Shown here piece by piece: positions 55,901 to 63,729 of a DNA stretch of 64,000 nt. Position 1 is the stretch's first letter, and every line of letters starts with the position of its first letter. A program made the translations under genes and the position numbers. The notes below the pieces were generated by a model. It was not told the DNA's origin. It ran no database searches and worked only from the letters and a program-made list of their open reading frames with translations. The stretch lies in the NCBI GenBank assembly GCA_001899805.1, contig MKWP01000015.1:1-64000 (forward strand). The letters run 5' to 3'. This DNA is from Lysobacterales bacterium 66-474. GTDB taxonomy: Bacteria > Pseudomonadota > Gammaproteobacteria > Xanthomonadales > Rhodanobacteraceae.

Positions 55901-58298
55901 GCAGTCCGTCGCCGAAGCGCACGGCATGGCGCAACTGCGCGACCCAGTACGCCGGCTGCGCCACGTCGTCCCCGGCAGGTTTGCCCTTCAGCGTTGCCAT
56001 GAACGGGAGCTTCGGCGCGCGCAACTTCACCGATGAAAAAACCGCTTCGAATTCGGCGAGGATCGGGTCCATCATCGACGAGTGGAACGCGTGCGAGGTG
56101 TGCAACCTGCGCGTCGCGATCGATTCCGCCGCCAGCGCCTTCTCGACACGATGGACCGCAGGCGTCGGGCCCGAGAGAACCGAAAAGCCGGGGGCGTTGA
56201 CCGCCGCCAGCGAGACCTTGCCCGTGGCGAACCTGGCCACCGCATCCGCACCCGCGAGCACGCCGAGCATCGATCCGTGCGGCAATGCCGAGATCAGTTG
56301 GCCACGCCTGGCGATGACGGCCAGTGCATCGTCCAGCGTCATGACGCCCGCAAGCGTCGCGGCAACGTATTCGCCGACGCTGTGGCCGATCATCATCGCG
56401 GGACGGATGCCCCAGGACAGCCACAACCTGGCGAGCGCGAAACTCACGGTGAACAGGATCGGCTGCGCCCACTTCGTGTCGCGCAGGGTTTCGGCTGCAT
56501 TCCCGCGGGAACGCGCGGCCGGGAAGATCACTTTCCTGATGTCGTGGCCGATGTGTTTCTTCAAATACCGGGCGCAGCGGTCGATGGTCTCCCTGACGAC
56601 AGGCTCGCTTTCGTACAGCCCCTTCGCCATCCCCGGATACTGCGAGCCCTGCCCCGGGAACATGAACACGACCGGGCGTTCGGAACCGCAGTTCGTGACC
56701 GTTTGCTTTGCAACGGACCTCAACGCATCGATGGCGCCACGGCGATCATCCGCCGCAACCACCGCGGCCCTGCGGAACGCGAAGGCCTTTCGACCGAGAT
56801 GCAGCGTGGCAGCCGCGTCCGCCAGGCCAACCTCCGGATGTCGTTCCAGGTAATCCGCCAGGCGCCTTGCCGAGGCATGCAGCGCTGGCTCGGTCCGTCC
56901 CGAAAGGGTCATGGCCTGGAACGGCCTTCCCGCCGTGGCCTCGCTTGGCCGGGGAGCCTCCTCGAGCACGATGTGGGCATTGGTTCCTCCAACGCCGAAC
57001 GAGCTGACACCCGCGCGCCGGGGTGTTCCGTTGCGGGCCCACTGTTCGAGCTTTTGGGTCACATAGAACGGGCTCGCCGCAAGATCGATCCCCGGGTTCG
57101 GCGACGTGTAATGCACCGTCGGCGGAATCGCTGCATGCTCGATCGCGAGCACGGCCTTGATCAGGCCCGCGATTCCCGCTGCGCACGACAGGTGTCCGAA
57201 GTTCGACTTCGCCGAACCGATGCCGCAGAAACCACGCTTGTCGCTCGCCTCGCGGAAGACCTCCGTCAAGGCTGTGATCTCGATCGGATCGCCAAGGATC
57301 GTTCCGGTTCCGTGCGCCTCGACATAACCGATCGACGACGGGGAAATCCCCGCCATCCGGTACGCGGAACGGATGGCCGCCGACTGTCCGCTCACGCTGG
57401 GCGCCGTGTAACCGACCTTGTCGTTGCCGTCATTGTTGATGCCGGTGCCGAGGATCACCGCGCGGATGTTGTCGCGATCGCGCAGCGCGTCGTCCAGCCG
57501 TTTCAGCACGATCAGTCCCACCCCGCTTCCGACGATGGTGCCCTGTGCCCTTGCGTCGAACGGCCGGCAGTGCCCGTCCGGAGAAAGGATCGAGCCGGCG
57601 GTGTAGAAATAACCTCCACGCTGCGGAACCCGCACCGTCACCCCGCCGGCCAGGGCCATGTCGCAGCGGCGCTGCTGCAGGCTCTCGCACGCCATCGAAA
57701 CGGCCACCAGCGACGTCGAGCACGTCGTCTGCACGGCCACGCTTGGCCCCTTGAGGTTCAGCCGGTACGAGACCTGGGTGCAGAGATGGTCCTTGTCATT
57801 GGTCACCATCAACTGCATGCCGTCGATGTATTTCAGCGCGTCCTGATTTTGATAGAGGTGGTAGAGGTAGGTACTCAGCTCCGACCCGCCGAACACGCCG
57901 ATCGCCCCCGCAAAGGCTTCCGGATCGTAGCCGGCATCCTCCAGCGCCTCCCACGCGGTTTCCAGGAACAGCCTGTGCTGCGGATCGGTCAGCGTGGCAT
58001 CGCGCGCGGAAAAGCCGAAGAACTGCGCATCGAATTTGTCCACGTCGTCGAGGACCGGCGACGCGTTCACGTAGCCGGGCAGCCGCGAGATGTGGTCGGG
58101 CACGCCGGCGGCACGCATCTCCTCCTCGTCGAGGACGCAAATCGACTCGACGCCTTGGGCGAGGTTGTTCCAGTATTCGTCGAGGTTGTTGGCGCCGGGA
58201 AAACGTCCCTTCATGCCGATGATGGCAATGGGTTCCTCATGCGCCATCACGCCTTTCGCATCTGCCACCAGGCCATCGGTCGCGCGCGAACGAGTCAT
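52971..58298 (-). CDS. Single-module type I polyketide synthase KS-AT-KR-ACP-MT
   Basis: This is a 1775-residue multidomain enzyme. KS (about 20-450): C193 in TTCSTSLV, H329 in EAHGTGT, H369 in KSNFGHL. AT (about 540-890): GHSVGEY with S640; HAFH at 736-739 points to malonyl-CoA. A structural half leads into KR (about 1145-1345): TGGLGHMG, Ser about 1304, Y1317 and N1321, so active. ACP (about 1425-1495): LGGHSL with S1455 for the phosphopantetheine. A SAM methyltransferase (about 1570-1740) follows: VLDVGCGRGG and NVESSHTYP, like phthiotriol-type O-methyltransferases. DH, ER and thioesterase are absent, so release is unexplained. No phosphopantetheinyl transferase is nearby. It follows the 58314 gene by 15 bases. 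Confidence 0.93.
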   Translation of the reverse strand: MTRSRATDGLVADAKGVMAHEEPIAIIGMKGRFPGANNLDEYWNNLAQGVESICVLDEEEMRAAGVPDHISRLPGYVNASPVLDDVDKFDAQFFGFSARDATLTDPQHRLFLETAWEALEDAGYDPEAFAGAIGVFGGSELSTYLYHLYQNQDALKYIDGMQLMVTNDKDHLCTQVSYRLNLKGPSVAVQTTCSTSLVAVSMACESLQQRRCDMALAGGVTVRVPQRGGYFYTAGSILSPDGHCRPFDARAQGTIVGSGVGLIVLKRLDDALRDRDNIRAVILGTGINNDGNDKVGYTAPSVSGQSAAIRSAYRMAGISPSSIGYVEAHGTGTILGDPIEITALTEVFREASDKRGFCGIGSAKSNFGHLSCAAGIAGLIKAVLAIEHAAIPPTVHYTSPNPGIDLAASPFYVTQKLEQWARNGTPRRAGVSSFGVGGTNAHIVLEEAPRPSEATAGRPFQAMTLSGRTEPALHASARRLADYLERHPEVGLADAAATLHLGRKAFAFRRAAVVAADDRRGAIDALRSVAKQTVTNCGSERPVVFMFPGQGSQYPGMAKGLYESEPVVRETIDRCARYLKKHIGHDIRKVIFPAARSRGNAAETLRDTKWAQPILFTVSFALARLWLSWGIRPAMMIGHSVGEYVAATLAGVMTLDDALAVIARRGQLISALPHGSMLGVLAGADAVARFATGKVSLAAVNAPGFSVLSGPTPAVHRVEKALAAESIATRRLHTSHAFHSSMMDPILAEFEAVFSSVKLRAPKLPFMATLKGKPAGDDVAQPAYWVAQLRHAVRFGDGLLGIAQEALAGKDPVYLEVGPGNALTTFVKATATATGMKAGCVNSLPTAENTTPDTRTMLAALGDLWAAGVAADWQRFHETEPRRRVSLPTYPFERHSYWVGALPDAKSREAELRDTSKWMYKAVWNGTAALKTDPGAIAGRKILVFDDAGTPAPSMLAALRAQGAKPITARRGNRFKKTRGGYEIDPAKADDYRRMAADVCAGEERLAGVVYCWNAASPANTVLDDAAVPALLGPMRLAHALSGQQTVRPLPMLFVARGTALVHPGDALDPARALGAGVARVLPQEHPGLRIAHADVDGDKNLPAMLAAELAAGLPDPALAMRSGNRFVETFVPMATSASKPPLDLPESPVVLITGGLGHMGLHLAETMFANIGARLVLLGRTALPIPPEWAAASEDPSVSEGQRKILKRLAAMRETRDDVMVLRADLNKAAEVMEAVDLAVQRFGKIDMVVHGAARIDAAAFASAAETGMEVMEAQFSPKIRGLYNVMEAMQGREPARWVLHSSISSILGGLGLAAYSAVNALLDVLALQRGERWLSIDWDAWDNAAEAQNVSMPLAINPREGGDALLRLLASPVGSRAIVAVNLEERLQAWVQHKQTAAANGSAMELHPRPSLATAYVEPRNEVERGLAEIWGRQLGIDAVGVHDRFFDLGGHSLLAAQVAAEICERFQIELPVLKLFQAPSIGELAVIVAKAQAGEADAKPAGLPFEQVEATELRGDAPGKAAKQSYRDFYDDVSRRLQNSGVGEASFFLNYGYVSKGAGDDARFEIPERVFNRNSVRLAFELIGDTAINGKRVLDVGCGRGGMVALMAETLLAKAVGMDLSPEAIAFCRRTHGHGTRFEVGDSENMPFKDWTFDVVTNVESSHTYPNLRAFYGEVGRVIRKKGVFLYTDLLPVERWLEVRALLLPLGFKILSERDITSNVLASCDDVAATRAQAFGGHDAMIDNFLAVPGSAVYEQMNSGAWQYRILRAQRA

Positions 58299-58313
58299 CC
58301 TCGGTATCCCTTC

Positions 58314-59315
58314 TCATTTTTCCTTTTCCGGAACCGGATCGGTCGCGACGATCCTCAGTTGCAGCTCGACGCGACGGTCATCCGCGCCCGTGACGTACAG
58401 GAACCCGATATACGGCACGCCCACTTCGTAGCGGTCCGCGTCCAGTTGCAGCGAGAGCGTGACCGTCGATTCTTCCCCGGGCTCGAGTTCCAGCAACTCC
58501 GGCGTGATCTGCACCTTGGGCGCGAAGGCGGGGCCCACACCATCCATGCGGCGTACCTCGGTCGCGACGTAGCGCACCGCCATCCGCGTCCGGGTCGTGT
58601 TCGATATCGTGAACGACTGGAAGGCCGCGCCACCTGCTGGTGCCTGGAGGGCGACGGCTGTCACGGGTTCGCTTGCGGATTCCTCGGCCAGGGCGAGAAT
58701 TCCGCTCAAATACGCGTCCTCGTAATCACCACGCAACGCGTCCAGTTCCTGCATCAGGTGCAGGTACAGCTGTCCGGCGTCGCGCATGTAAAACGGAAGC
58801 CGGCGCGACATGTCTCCGGCAACTTTTTGCTGGACGTCTTCGGGAGACAACTCTCCGCCGGCGACCTGGTCCAATTGCCTGCGGTAAGCCTTGAGCGCCT
58901 CCGCATTCAGCCTGCCCGCATATTCGGCGTACTGTTCGAACCAGCGCTCCGGAGTTTCCGGCTCGAATATCGGCGGGGGAACCTGCTCGGCCACCGCGCC
59001 CGCGTCCGCGTACGCCGCATTGCGCTTGTTCAGTTCGGCGAACCGGCCCATGAACGCGGCACAAACCGCCCTCAGGCGCTCGCTGTACAGGGCGCCGTGG
59101 CGTTGCACGAAGCGGGGGTAGTACTCCTGGAAGACCGTGGCCGGCAAACGCCCGGACGCGACGCTTTCGAGCGTTTGCTGATAGAGCCTCAGCGTCCTTT
59201 GCGCATTGGCGAGCGAACCGGACAGGAATCGCGCATACAGGCCGGACCAGTTGGGCTCACTGCCATCGGGCCGCGGGGCGGAATCCTCGACGTGCTGTGC
59301 GGCGCTTGTGACCAC
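58314..59315 (-). CDS. Helical plus beta-sandwich protein upstream of the polyketide synthase
   Basis: This 333-residue protein is not recognised. The first about 210 residues are helical, with repeated Tyr/Leu heptad-like patterns (GLYARFLSGSLANAQRTLRL, SRRLPFYMRDAGQLYLHL). The last about 110 form an Ig-like sandwich (FTISNTTRTRMAVRYVATEV, LLELEPGEESTVTLSLQLD, GVPYIGFLYVTG). There is no signal peptide. I prefer GTG 59315, because GAGG lies six bases upstream; the frame is open to a GTG at 59357 without a good SD. It is the first gene of the PKS unit. It may be a scaffold or carrier for the product, but this is inference. Confidence 0.65.
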   Translation of the reverse strand: MVTSAAQHVEDSAPRPDGSEPNWSGLYARFLSGSLANAQRTLRLYQQTLESVASGRLPATVFQEYYPRFVQRHGALYSERLRAVCAAFMGRFAELNKRNAAYADAGAVAEQVPPPIFEPETPERWFEQYAEYAGRLNAEALKAYRRQLDQVAGGELSPEDVQQKVAGDMSRRLPFYMRDAGQLYLHLMQELDALRGDYEDAYLSGILALAEESASEPVTAVALQAPAGGAAFQSFTISNTTRTRMAVRYVATEVRRMDGVGPAFAPKVQITPELLELEPGEESTVTLSLQLDADRYEVGVPYIGFLYVTGADDRRVELQLRIVATDPVPEKEK

Positions 59316-59377
59316 TGCCCACCTCAATCCCGGAGGATCTGGTTTCGTGACCGCCACAAACCATGCAATTCCACCCC

Positions 59378-59393
59378 TGACGCAACGCCGTCA
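59378..59393 (-). promoter_or_regulatory. Inverted repeat at the PKS-unit promoter region
   Basis: TGACG-N6-CGTCA forms a 5-bp inverted repeat about 60 bases before the first gene of the leftward unit. Its upstream half is part of TTGACG, the same hexamer used in the facing promoter at 50824. It could be a -35 element, a regulator site, or chance. The surrounding 59316-59472 holds no gene. Confidence 0.35.
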
Positions 59394-59472
59394 ATCTATC
59401 AAAAAACGGGTCCGCAAGCCAACTCCAGGGCCGTCGTTCGAACCCACCCGGCTCTGGCAACCGGGCACATCA

Positions 59473-60576
59473 TCACGCCTTCCCGAACACCACCTCGCCG
59501 TCGCGGGCGACGCAGGTTTTCGCAACCAGCTCGTCTTCGAAGTCCGGCTTCCATGCGCCGTCCACGATCACGAGTTCGCTGAAGTGCGCGAGGTTGCGCG
59601 CGTACATTTCCGAGGCGTGCAGCGGTGCACCCGAGGGAAGGTTCAGCGGCCCGATGATGGTGACGCCGTTGCGTTCAATGCGCTCGCCGGGTTGCGTCGC
59701 CTCGCAGTTGCCGCCACCTTCGGCGGCCAGGTCGACGATCACCGCGCCGGCCTTCATGCCGTCAACCATCGCCAGCGGGACGATCCTGGGTGACGGCCGT
59801 CCCGGCACCGCAGCGGTGGTGACGATCACGTCCACGGTTTTCACGTGCTCGGCCAGCTTCGCCTGCTGCGCGGCGCGCTCCTCGGCGGTGAGTTCCCGCG
59901 CGTAGCCGCCCTGCCCCGCGGCGTTGACACCGAGGTCGAGGAACTTCGCACCCAGCGATTCGATCTGCTCGCGGGTTTCCGGGCGCACGTCGAAACCTTC
60001 CACCATCGCGCCCAGCCGCCGCGCGGTGGCGATCGCCTGCAAACCTGCCACGCCGGCGCCGATCACCAATACCTTCGACGGACGCAGCGTGCCCGCGGCG
60101 GTGGTCAGCATCGGGAAGAACTTGGGCGCGGCCTCGGCCGCGATCAGCATCGCGCGGTACCCCGCGACCGCGGCCTGCGAAGACAACACGTCCATCGCCT
60201 GTGCGCGGGTGGTGCGCGGCAACAGCTCCAGCGAGAACGCGGCAAGCTTGCGCTGCGCGTATCGCGCAAGGCGCCCGGCGGCGTTGTGCGGATGCAGCGA
60301 TCCGATCAGCGCCGCGCCTTCCTTCATCGCGGCGATGCGATCATCCGCGGGCGGCTGCACGCACATCAATATGTCGGCCTGCGCAGCGACCGCATCCGCA
60401 TCGGCGAAATCGATGCCGGCATACGTCGCATCGGGAAAGCCCGCGCGCCCGCCCGCGCCGCGCTCCAGCAACACCCGCATGCCGCGCGACGCGTATTTCT
60501 TCGCCGTTTCCGGCGTCACCGCGACGCGGCGCTCCCCGTCGGCGGTTTCGCGCAAGGCTGCGACGGTGATCGGCAT
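59473..60576 (-). CDS. pntAA: NAD(P) transhydrogenase subunit alpha, part 1 (NAD-binding)
   Basis: This 367-residue soluble subunit has RETADGERRVAVTPETAKKY near the start and VLVIGAGVAGLQAIATARRLGA near residue 175 as NAD Rossmann motif. The mobile loop RETREQIESLGAKFLDL-type region follows (FDVRPETREQIESLGAKF), and VDLAAEGGGNCEAT is conserved. GAGGAG lies seven bases before ATG 60576. The start, stop and motifs look intact. It should be followed by pntAB and pntB, but those are 10.4 kb downstream, beyond the PKS unit, on the same strand. Confidence 0.95.
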   Translation of the reverse strand: MPITVAALRETADGERRVAVTPETAKKYASRGMRVLLERGAGGRAGFPDATYAGIDFADADAVAAQADILMCVQPPADDRIAAMKEGAALIGSLHPHNAAGRLARYAQRKLAAFSLELLPRTTRAQAMDVLSSQAAVAGYRAMLIAAEAAPKFFPMLTTAAGTLRPSKVLVIGAGVAGLQAIATARRLGAMVEGFDVRPETREQIESLGAKFLDLGVNAAGQGGYARELTAEERAAQQAKLAEHVKTVDVIVTTAAVPGRPSPRIVPLAMVDGMKAGAVIVDLAAEGGGNCEATQPGERIERNGVTIIGPLNLPSGAPLHASEMYARNLAHFSELVIVDGAWKPDFEDELVAKTCVARDGEVVFGKA

Positions 60577-60646
60577 GGTGGTTCTCCTCGGGTCGACGCG
60601 GCATCGTAACGCAAAAGCAGCCAAGCACGGCTGTTAAACTGGATGG

Positions 60647-61240
60647 ATGCACGACGAACAGACCCTCCATCCGCAGGCTCTGGACTTTCTCCGCAACCGC
60701 CGATCGGTCCCCGCCGCGCAACTGCAACCGCCGGGCCCGACGCCGGATGAACTGCGCGGGATTATCACCACCGCGATCCGTGTGCCGGACCACGGCAAGC
60801 TCACGCCATGGCGGCTGATCGCATTCACGGGTCATGCCGGCACGCGCTACGGAGAGGCGCTGGCGGAACTGCATGCGCGCGTCGATCCGGGCGTTCCCGC
60901 GGCCAAGCTTGCCAAGGACCGCGAGCGCTTCGCGCACTCGCCCGTGGTGTTGGCGGTGATCGCGCGCATCGACGAGCACCACCCCAAGATCCCGGCGCAG
61001 GAGCAACTGCTCTCGGCGGGCTGCCTCGGCTTCAACCTGTTGTTGGCCGCGCAGGCCGCGGGCTTTGCGGCGCAATGGCTCACCGGCTGGTCCTGCTACG
61101 CCCCCGAGGCCGCGAAACTGCTCGGACTCGCCGACAACGAACGCGCGATCGCCTACATCCACATCGGCAGCCGCGGGGTCGAACCGCCGGAGCGCAACCG
61201 CCCGGACGTCGACAGCGTGCTGGGCGCGTGGCAGGGATGA
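60647..61240 (+). CDS. Nitroreductase-family flavoprotein (YdjA-like)
   Basis: This 197-residue FMN-dependent reductase of the small NfsB/YdjA type starts LDFLRNRRSVPAAQL and has IRVPDHGKLTPWRLIAFTG as the FMN/dimer segment, LLLAAQAAGFAAQWLTGW near residue 125, and AYIHIGS at the end. The missing helical insertion fits the YdjA subgroup. The physiological substrate is unknown. Its stop overlaps the exonuclease start by ATGA. It is divergent from pntAA across 70 bases. Confidence 0.85.
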   Translation: MHDEQTLHPQALDFLRNRRSVPAAQLQPPGPTPDELRGIITTAIRVPDHGKLTPWRLIAFTGHAGTRYGEALAELHARVDPGVPAAKLAKDRERFAHSPVVLAVIARIDEHHPKIPAQEQLLSAGCLGFNLLLAAQAAGFAAQWLTGWSCYAPEAAKLLGLADNERAIAYIHIGSRGVEPPERNRPDVDSVLGAWQG

Positions 61241-62166
61241 CCCCCGCAGCTCCCGTGCCGGCGCCGGTCACGACGTTGTATCTGATCGACGCCAGCATGT
61301 ACGTGTTCCGCGCCTGGCATTCGATGCCGGACGCGTTCTTCGACGTCGACGGCCATCCGGTCAATGCGGTGCACGGCTTCGCGCGCTTCCTGCTCGATTT
61401 CACCGAACGCACGCGCGCCACCCACGCGGTCGCGGCGTTCGACATCGCGCTGACCAGTTCCTTCCGCAACGCGATCTACCCCGCCTACAAGGCCAACCGC
61501 GAACCCGCGCCGCCGGAATTGAAGCTGCAATTCGAATACTGCCGCGAACTCGCCACCGCGTTCGGGTTCACCGTGCTGGCCGACGCCACCTACGAAGCCG
61601 ACGACCTGATCGGCAGCGTGCTGCACGCCGCGCGAGGACACGACGTCCTGCCCGTGATCGTTTCCGCCGACAAGGATTTCGGGCAACTGCTGACGGATGG
61701 CGCCGAACAATGGGACTACGCGCGCGGCCAGCGCTGGGGCGCAGCGGGCGTGCCGGCGCGGCTCGGGGTCGAAGCGCGCCAGGTCGTGGATTACCTGGCG
61801 CTGACCGGCGATGCCACCGACAACATTCCCGGCGTGCCCGGCATCGGCGCCAAGGGCGCGGCGGCGTTGCTCGCGCACTTCGGCGATCTCGAGAGCCTGC
61901 TCGCGCGCATCGACGAAGTGCCGTTCCTGCGCCTGCGCGGTGCGGCATCGCTGGCCACGAAGTTGCGCGCGCACGCCGGGCAGGCGCGCCTGTCGCAGCG
62001 ATTGGCCCGCATCGCGCTGGATGCGCCGGTACCCGCCCATCCGGACGGGCTGTTGCGCAGCACGCCGGATCCCGCGGTCCTGGATGCACTGTTCGAGCGA
62101 CTGAAGATCGGCCCGCTTACGCGCACCCGCGCGCACCAGGTCCTGCAACGGCAGCCCACGACATGA
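61237..62166 (+). CDS. 5'-3' exonuclease (FEN/Pol I N-terminal domain-like)
   Basis: This 309-residue protein matches the PIN-like FEN domain of DNA polymerase I and Xni. Acidic metal ligands are in LYLIDASMYVF, THAVAAFDIALTSSFRNAIY, ADATYEADDLIGS and IVSADKDFGQLL. The helix-hairpin-helix GDATDNIPGVPGIGAKGAAALL binds DNA. It lacks polymerase domains, so it is a stand-alone flap or 5' exonuclease for repair or primer removal. ATG 61237 and the stop are both in 4-base overlaps with neighbours, giving a coupled three-gene unit. Confidence 0.9.
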   Translation: MTPAAPVPAPVTTLYLIDASMYVFRAWHSMPDAFFDVDGHPVNAVHGFARFLLDFTERTRATHAVAAFDIALTSSFRNAIYPAYKANREPAPPELKLQFEYCRELATAFGFTVLADATYEADDLIGSVLHAARGHDVLPVIVSADKDFGQLLTDGAEQWDYARGQRWGAAGVPARLGVEARQVVDYLALTGDATDNIPGVPGIGAKGAAALLAHFGDLESLLARIDEVPFLRLRGAASLATKLRAHAGQARLSQRLARIALDAPVPAHPDGLLRSTPDPAVLDALFERLKIGPLTRTRAHQVLQRQPTT

Positions 62167-62726
62167 ATCGCGATCCGCATGTCCCCGCCGACGCCGGGGC
62201 GCCCGTCGAAATCCTGCACGCAGGCCAATGGCTCACCCTGAAACAGCGCGGGCGCTGGGAATTCGTCGAACGCAACAACCCCCAGGGCGCGGTGATCATC
62301 GTCGCGGTCACGCCGGACGACCGCCTGCTGTTCGTCGAGCAATACCGCGTGCCGATCCTGAAATTCACCATCGAGATGCCGGCCGGCCTGATCGGCGATC
62401 CCGGCCACGCCGACGACGACAGCGTGGCCGGCGCCGCGCGGCGCGAACTGGAAGAGGAAACCGGCTGGAGTTGCGCGCGCGTGGTGCCGCTGCACATGGG
62501 CCCGTCATCGGCCGGCATGAGCACCGAAATGATGTACTTCGTGCGCGCACTGGACTTGCGCAAGGTTGGCGAAGGTGGCGGCGACGAGACGGAAAACATC
62601 GTGGTGCACGAAGTGCCGCGCGGCGACGCCGGCGCGTGGTTGCGCGCGATGGTCGAAAAAGGCTATTCCATCGATCCGAAACTGTTCGCGGGCCTGTGGC
62701 TTCTCGAACACGGCCACGACGCGTGA
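62163..62726 (+). CDS. NUDIX hydrolase (ADP-ribose pyrophosphatase-like)
   Basis: This 187-residue enzyme has the Nudix box at about residues 71-93, GLIGDPGHADDDSVAGAARR followed by ELEEETGW, with the catalytic RELxEE core complete. FVEQYRVPILKFTIEMPAGL just before it is typical of ADP-ribose/ADP-sugar pyrophosphatases. These clear free ADP-ribose or similar metabolites. The start overlaps the exonuclease stop by ATGA. The gene ends one base before the 3' end of the convergent metallo-beta-lactamase. Confidence 0.88.
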   Translation: MNRDPHVPADAGAPVEILHAGQWLTLKQRGRWEFVERNNPQGAVIIVAVTPDDRLLFVEQYRVPILKFTIEMPAGLIGDPGHADDDSVAGAARRELEEETGWSCARVVPLHMGPSSAGMSTEMMYFVRALDLRKVGEGGGDETENIVVHEVPRGDAGAWLRAMVEKGYSIDPKLFAGLWLLEHGHDA

Positions 62727-62727
62727 A

Positions 62728-63627
62728 TCATTTCGCCGCGTCACGTTCCCTGGCCAACTGCGCGTCCAGGGCGCGGGCGGCGGCCGCTGCATAAGCCCTG
62801 CACGCACCGGCATCAATCAGCGCCGCGGCATCGTCGGGCGATGTGCGCCGCGCGACCCTCTCCCAGAAATCGCTGGCACCGGGATGCGGGGTCATCAGGA
62901 TGTCGCACGGCAGCGCAGCGATCCTGGCGATGGATCGGCGGAACGCGGCGACGTATCGCGGATGATCGCCGAAGCGGTAGCCCGGCGCGGCCAGCGCGGT
63001 GAGGCTGTCGGCGTAGACCATGTGCAGGCAACGCGCGCCTTCGCAGGATGTCCATGTCCACGATGTGCTGCCCGGCGTGTGGCCGGGAGTGTAGTGCGCG
63101 GTCACGGCCACGTTCCCGAGTTGCAGGACTTCACCGTCGCGCACCACGCGCACCTGCTGCACCGGTGTGTAGGTCAATCCGAATCCGTATTGCGGATCGG
63201 CGGGATCGGCGCCACCCGATTTCATCTCGTGCGCGCCTTCGGTACTTGCCAGTACCTGTGCGCCGCTGGCGCGTTGCAATGCCGCGATGCCACCCGCGTG
63301 GTCGGCATGTGCGTGCGAATTGAGGATCCATTTGATGTCGCGTACCCGCAAGCCGAGCTTACGGACATGCGCCTCGATCTGTGCCGCCGATTCGGGCAGG
63401 TCGCCGTCGAACAGCGCCAGCCCCTTCCCCGTGTCGACGAGAATCGCCGAGAGGCCATGCGGCCCCACGTACCACGTGTTGCCGTAAATGCGGAAAGGCT
63501 CCTGTGGCGCGTTCCACTCCACGCGGGCCTTGCTGAAGGACGGTGCCGGCGAAGGCTCCGCGGCGCGGGCTCCGGGCAAGGCCAGCAAGCAACCGGCGAG
63601 GATGATGGGCCATCGGCGTATCGTCAC
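62728..63627 (-). CDS. Subclass B3 metallo-beta-lactamase
   Basis: This 299-residue exported enzyme has an N-terminal signal peptide (WPIILAGCLLALPGARAA). All six B3-type ligands are present: H105, H107, D109 and H110 in NSHAHADHAGG, H183 in GHTPGS, and H248 in MTPHPGAS. Such enzymes hydrolyse beta-lactams including carbapenems, but many environmental members are weak or act on other substrates. I choose GTG 63627 with GGAGAG five bases upstream; a TTG at 63645 is the alternative, and there is no ATG. It sits among housekeeping genes with no mobile marker, so it is probably intrinsic. Confidence 0.85.
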   Translation of the reverse strand: MTIRRWPIILAGCLLALPGARAAEPSPAPSFSKARVEWNAPQEPFRIYGNTWYVGPHGLSAILVDTGKGLALFDGDLPESAAQIEAHVRKLGLRVRDIKWILNSHAHADHAGGIAALQRASGAQVLASTEGAHEMKSGGADPADPQYGFGLTYTPVQQVRVVRDGEVLQLGNVAVTAHYTPGHTPGSTSWTWTSCEGARCLHMVYADSLTALAAPGYRFGDHPRYVAAFRRSIARIAALPCDILMTPHPGASDFWERVARRTSPDDAAALIDAGACRAYAAAAARALDAQLARERDAAK

Positions 63628-63729
63628 CGGCACTCTCCGCAGCAAGGAAGACGCGCAGCGTGCACGCGGAACATGAATCGGATGGGACGAAATCGTGTCC
63701 GGATCGGGGCGGGCCGGGCCGGGCTTGTC

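Noticed and set aside
59425-59450. GGTTCGAAC-like tRNA T-loop motif as a possible attachment site at the island border
   Set aside because: The flanking bases do not form a T-stem, no tRNA is present, and no matching copy was seen at the other border near 49.03 kb.
56082-59582. A 1166-codon open frame antisense to the PKS
   Set aside because: It is rich in Arg/His/Gly with no domain pattern and mirrors the codon bias of the PKS.
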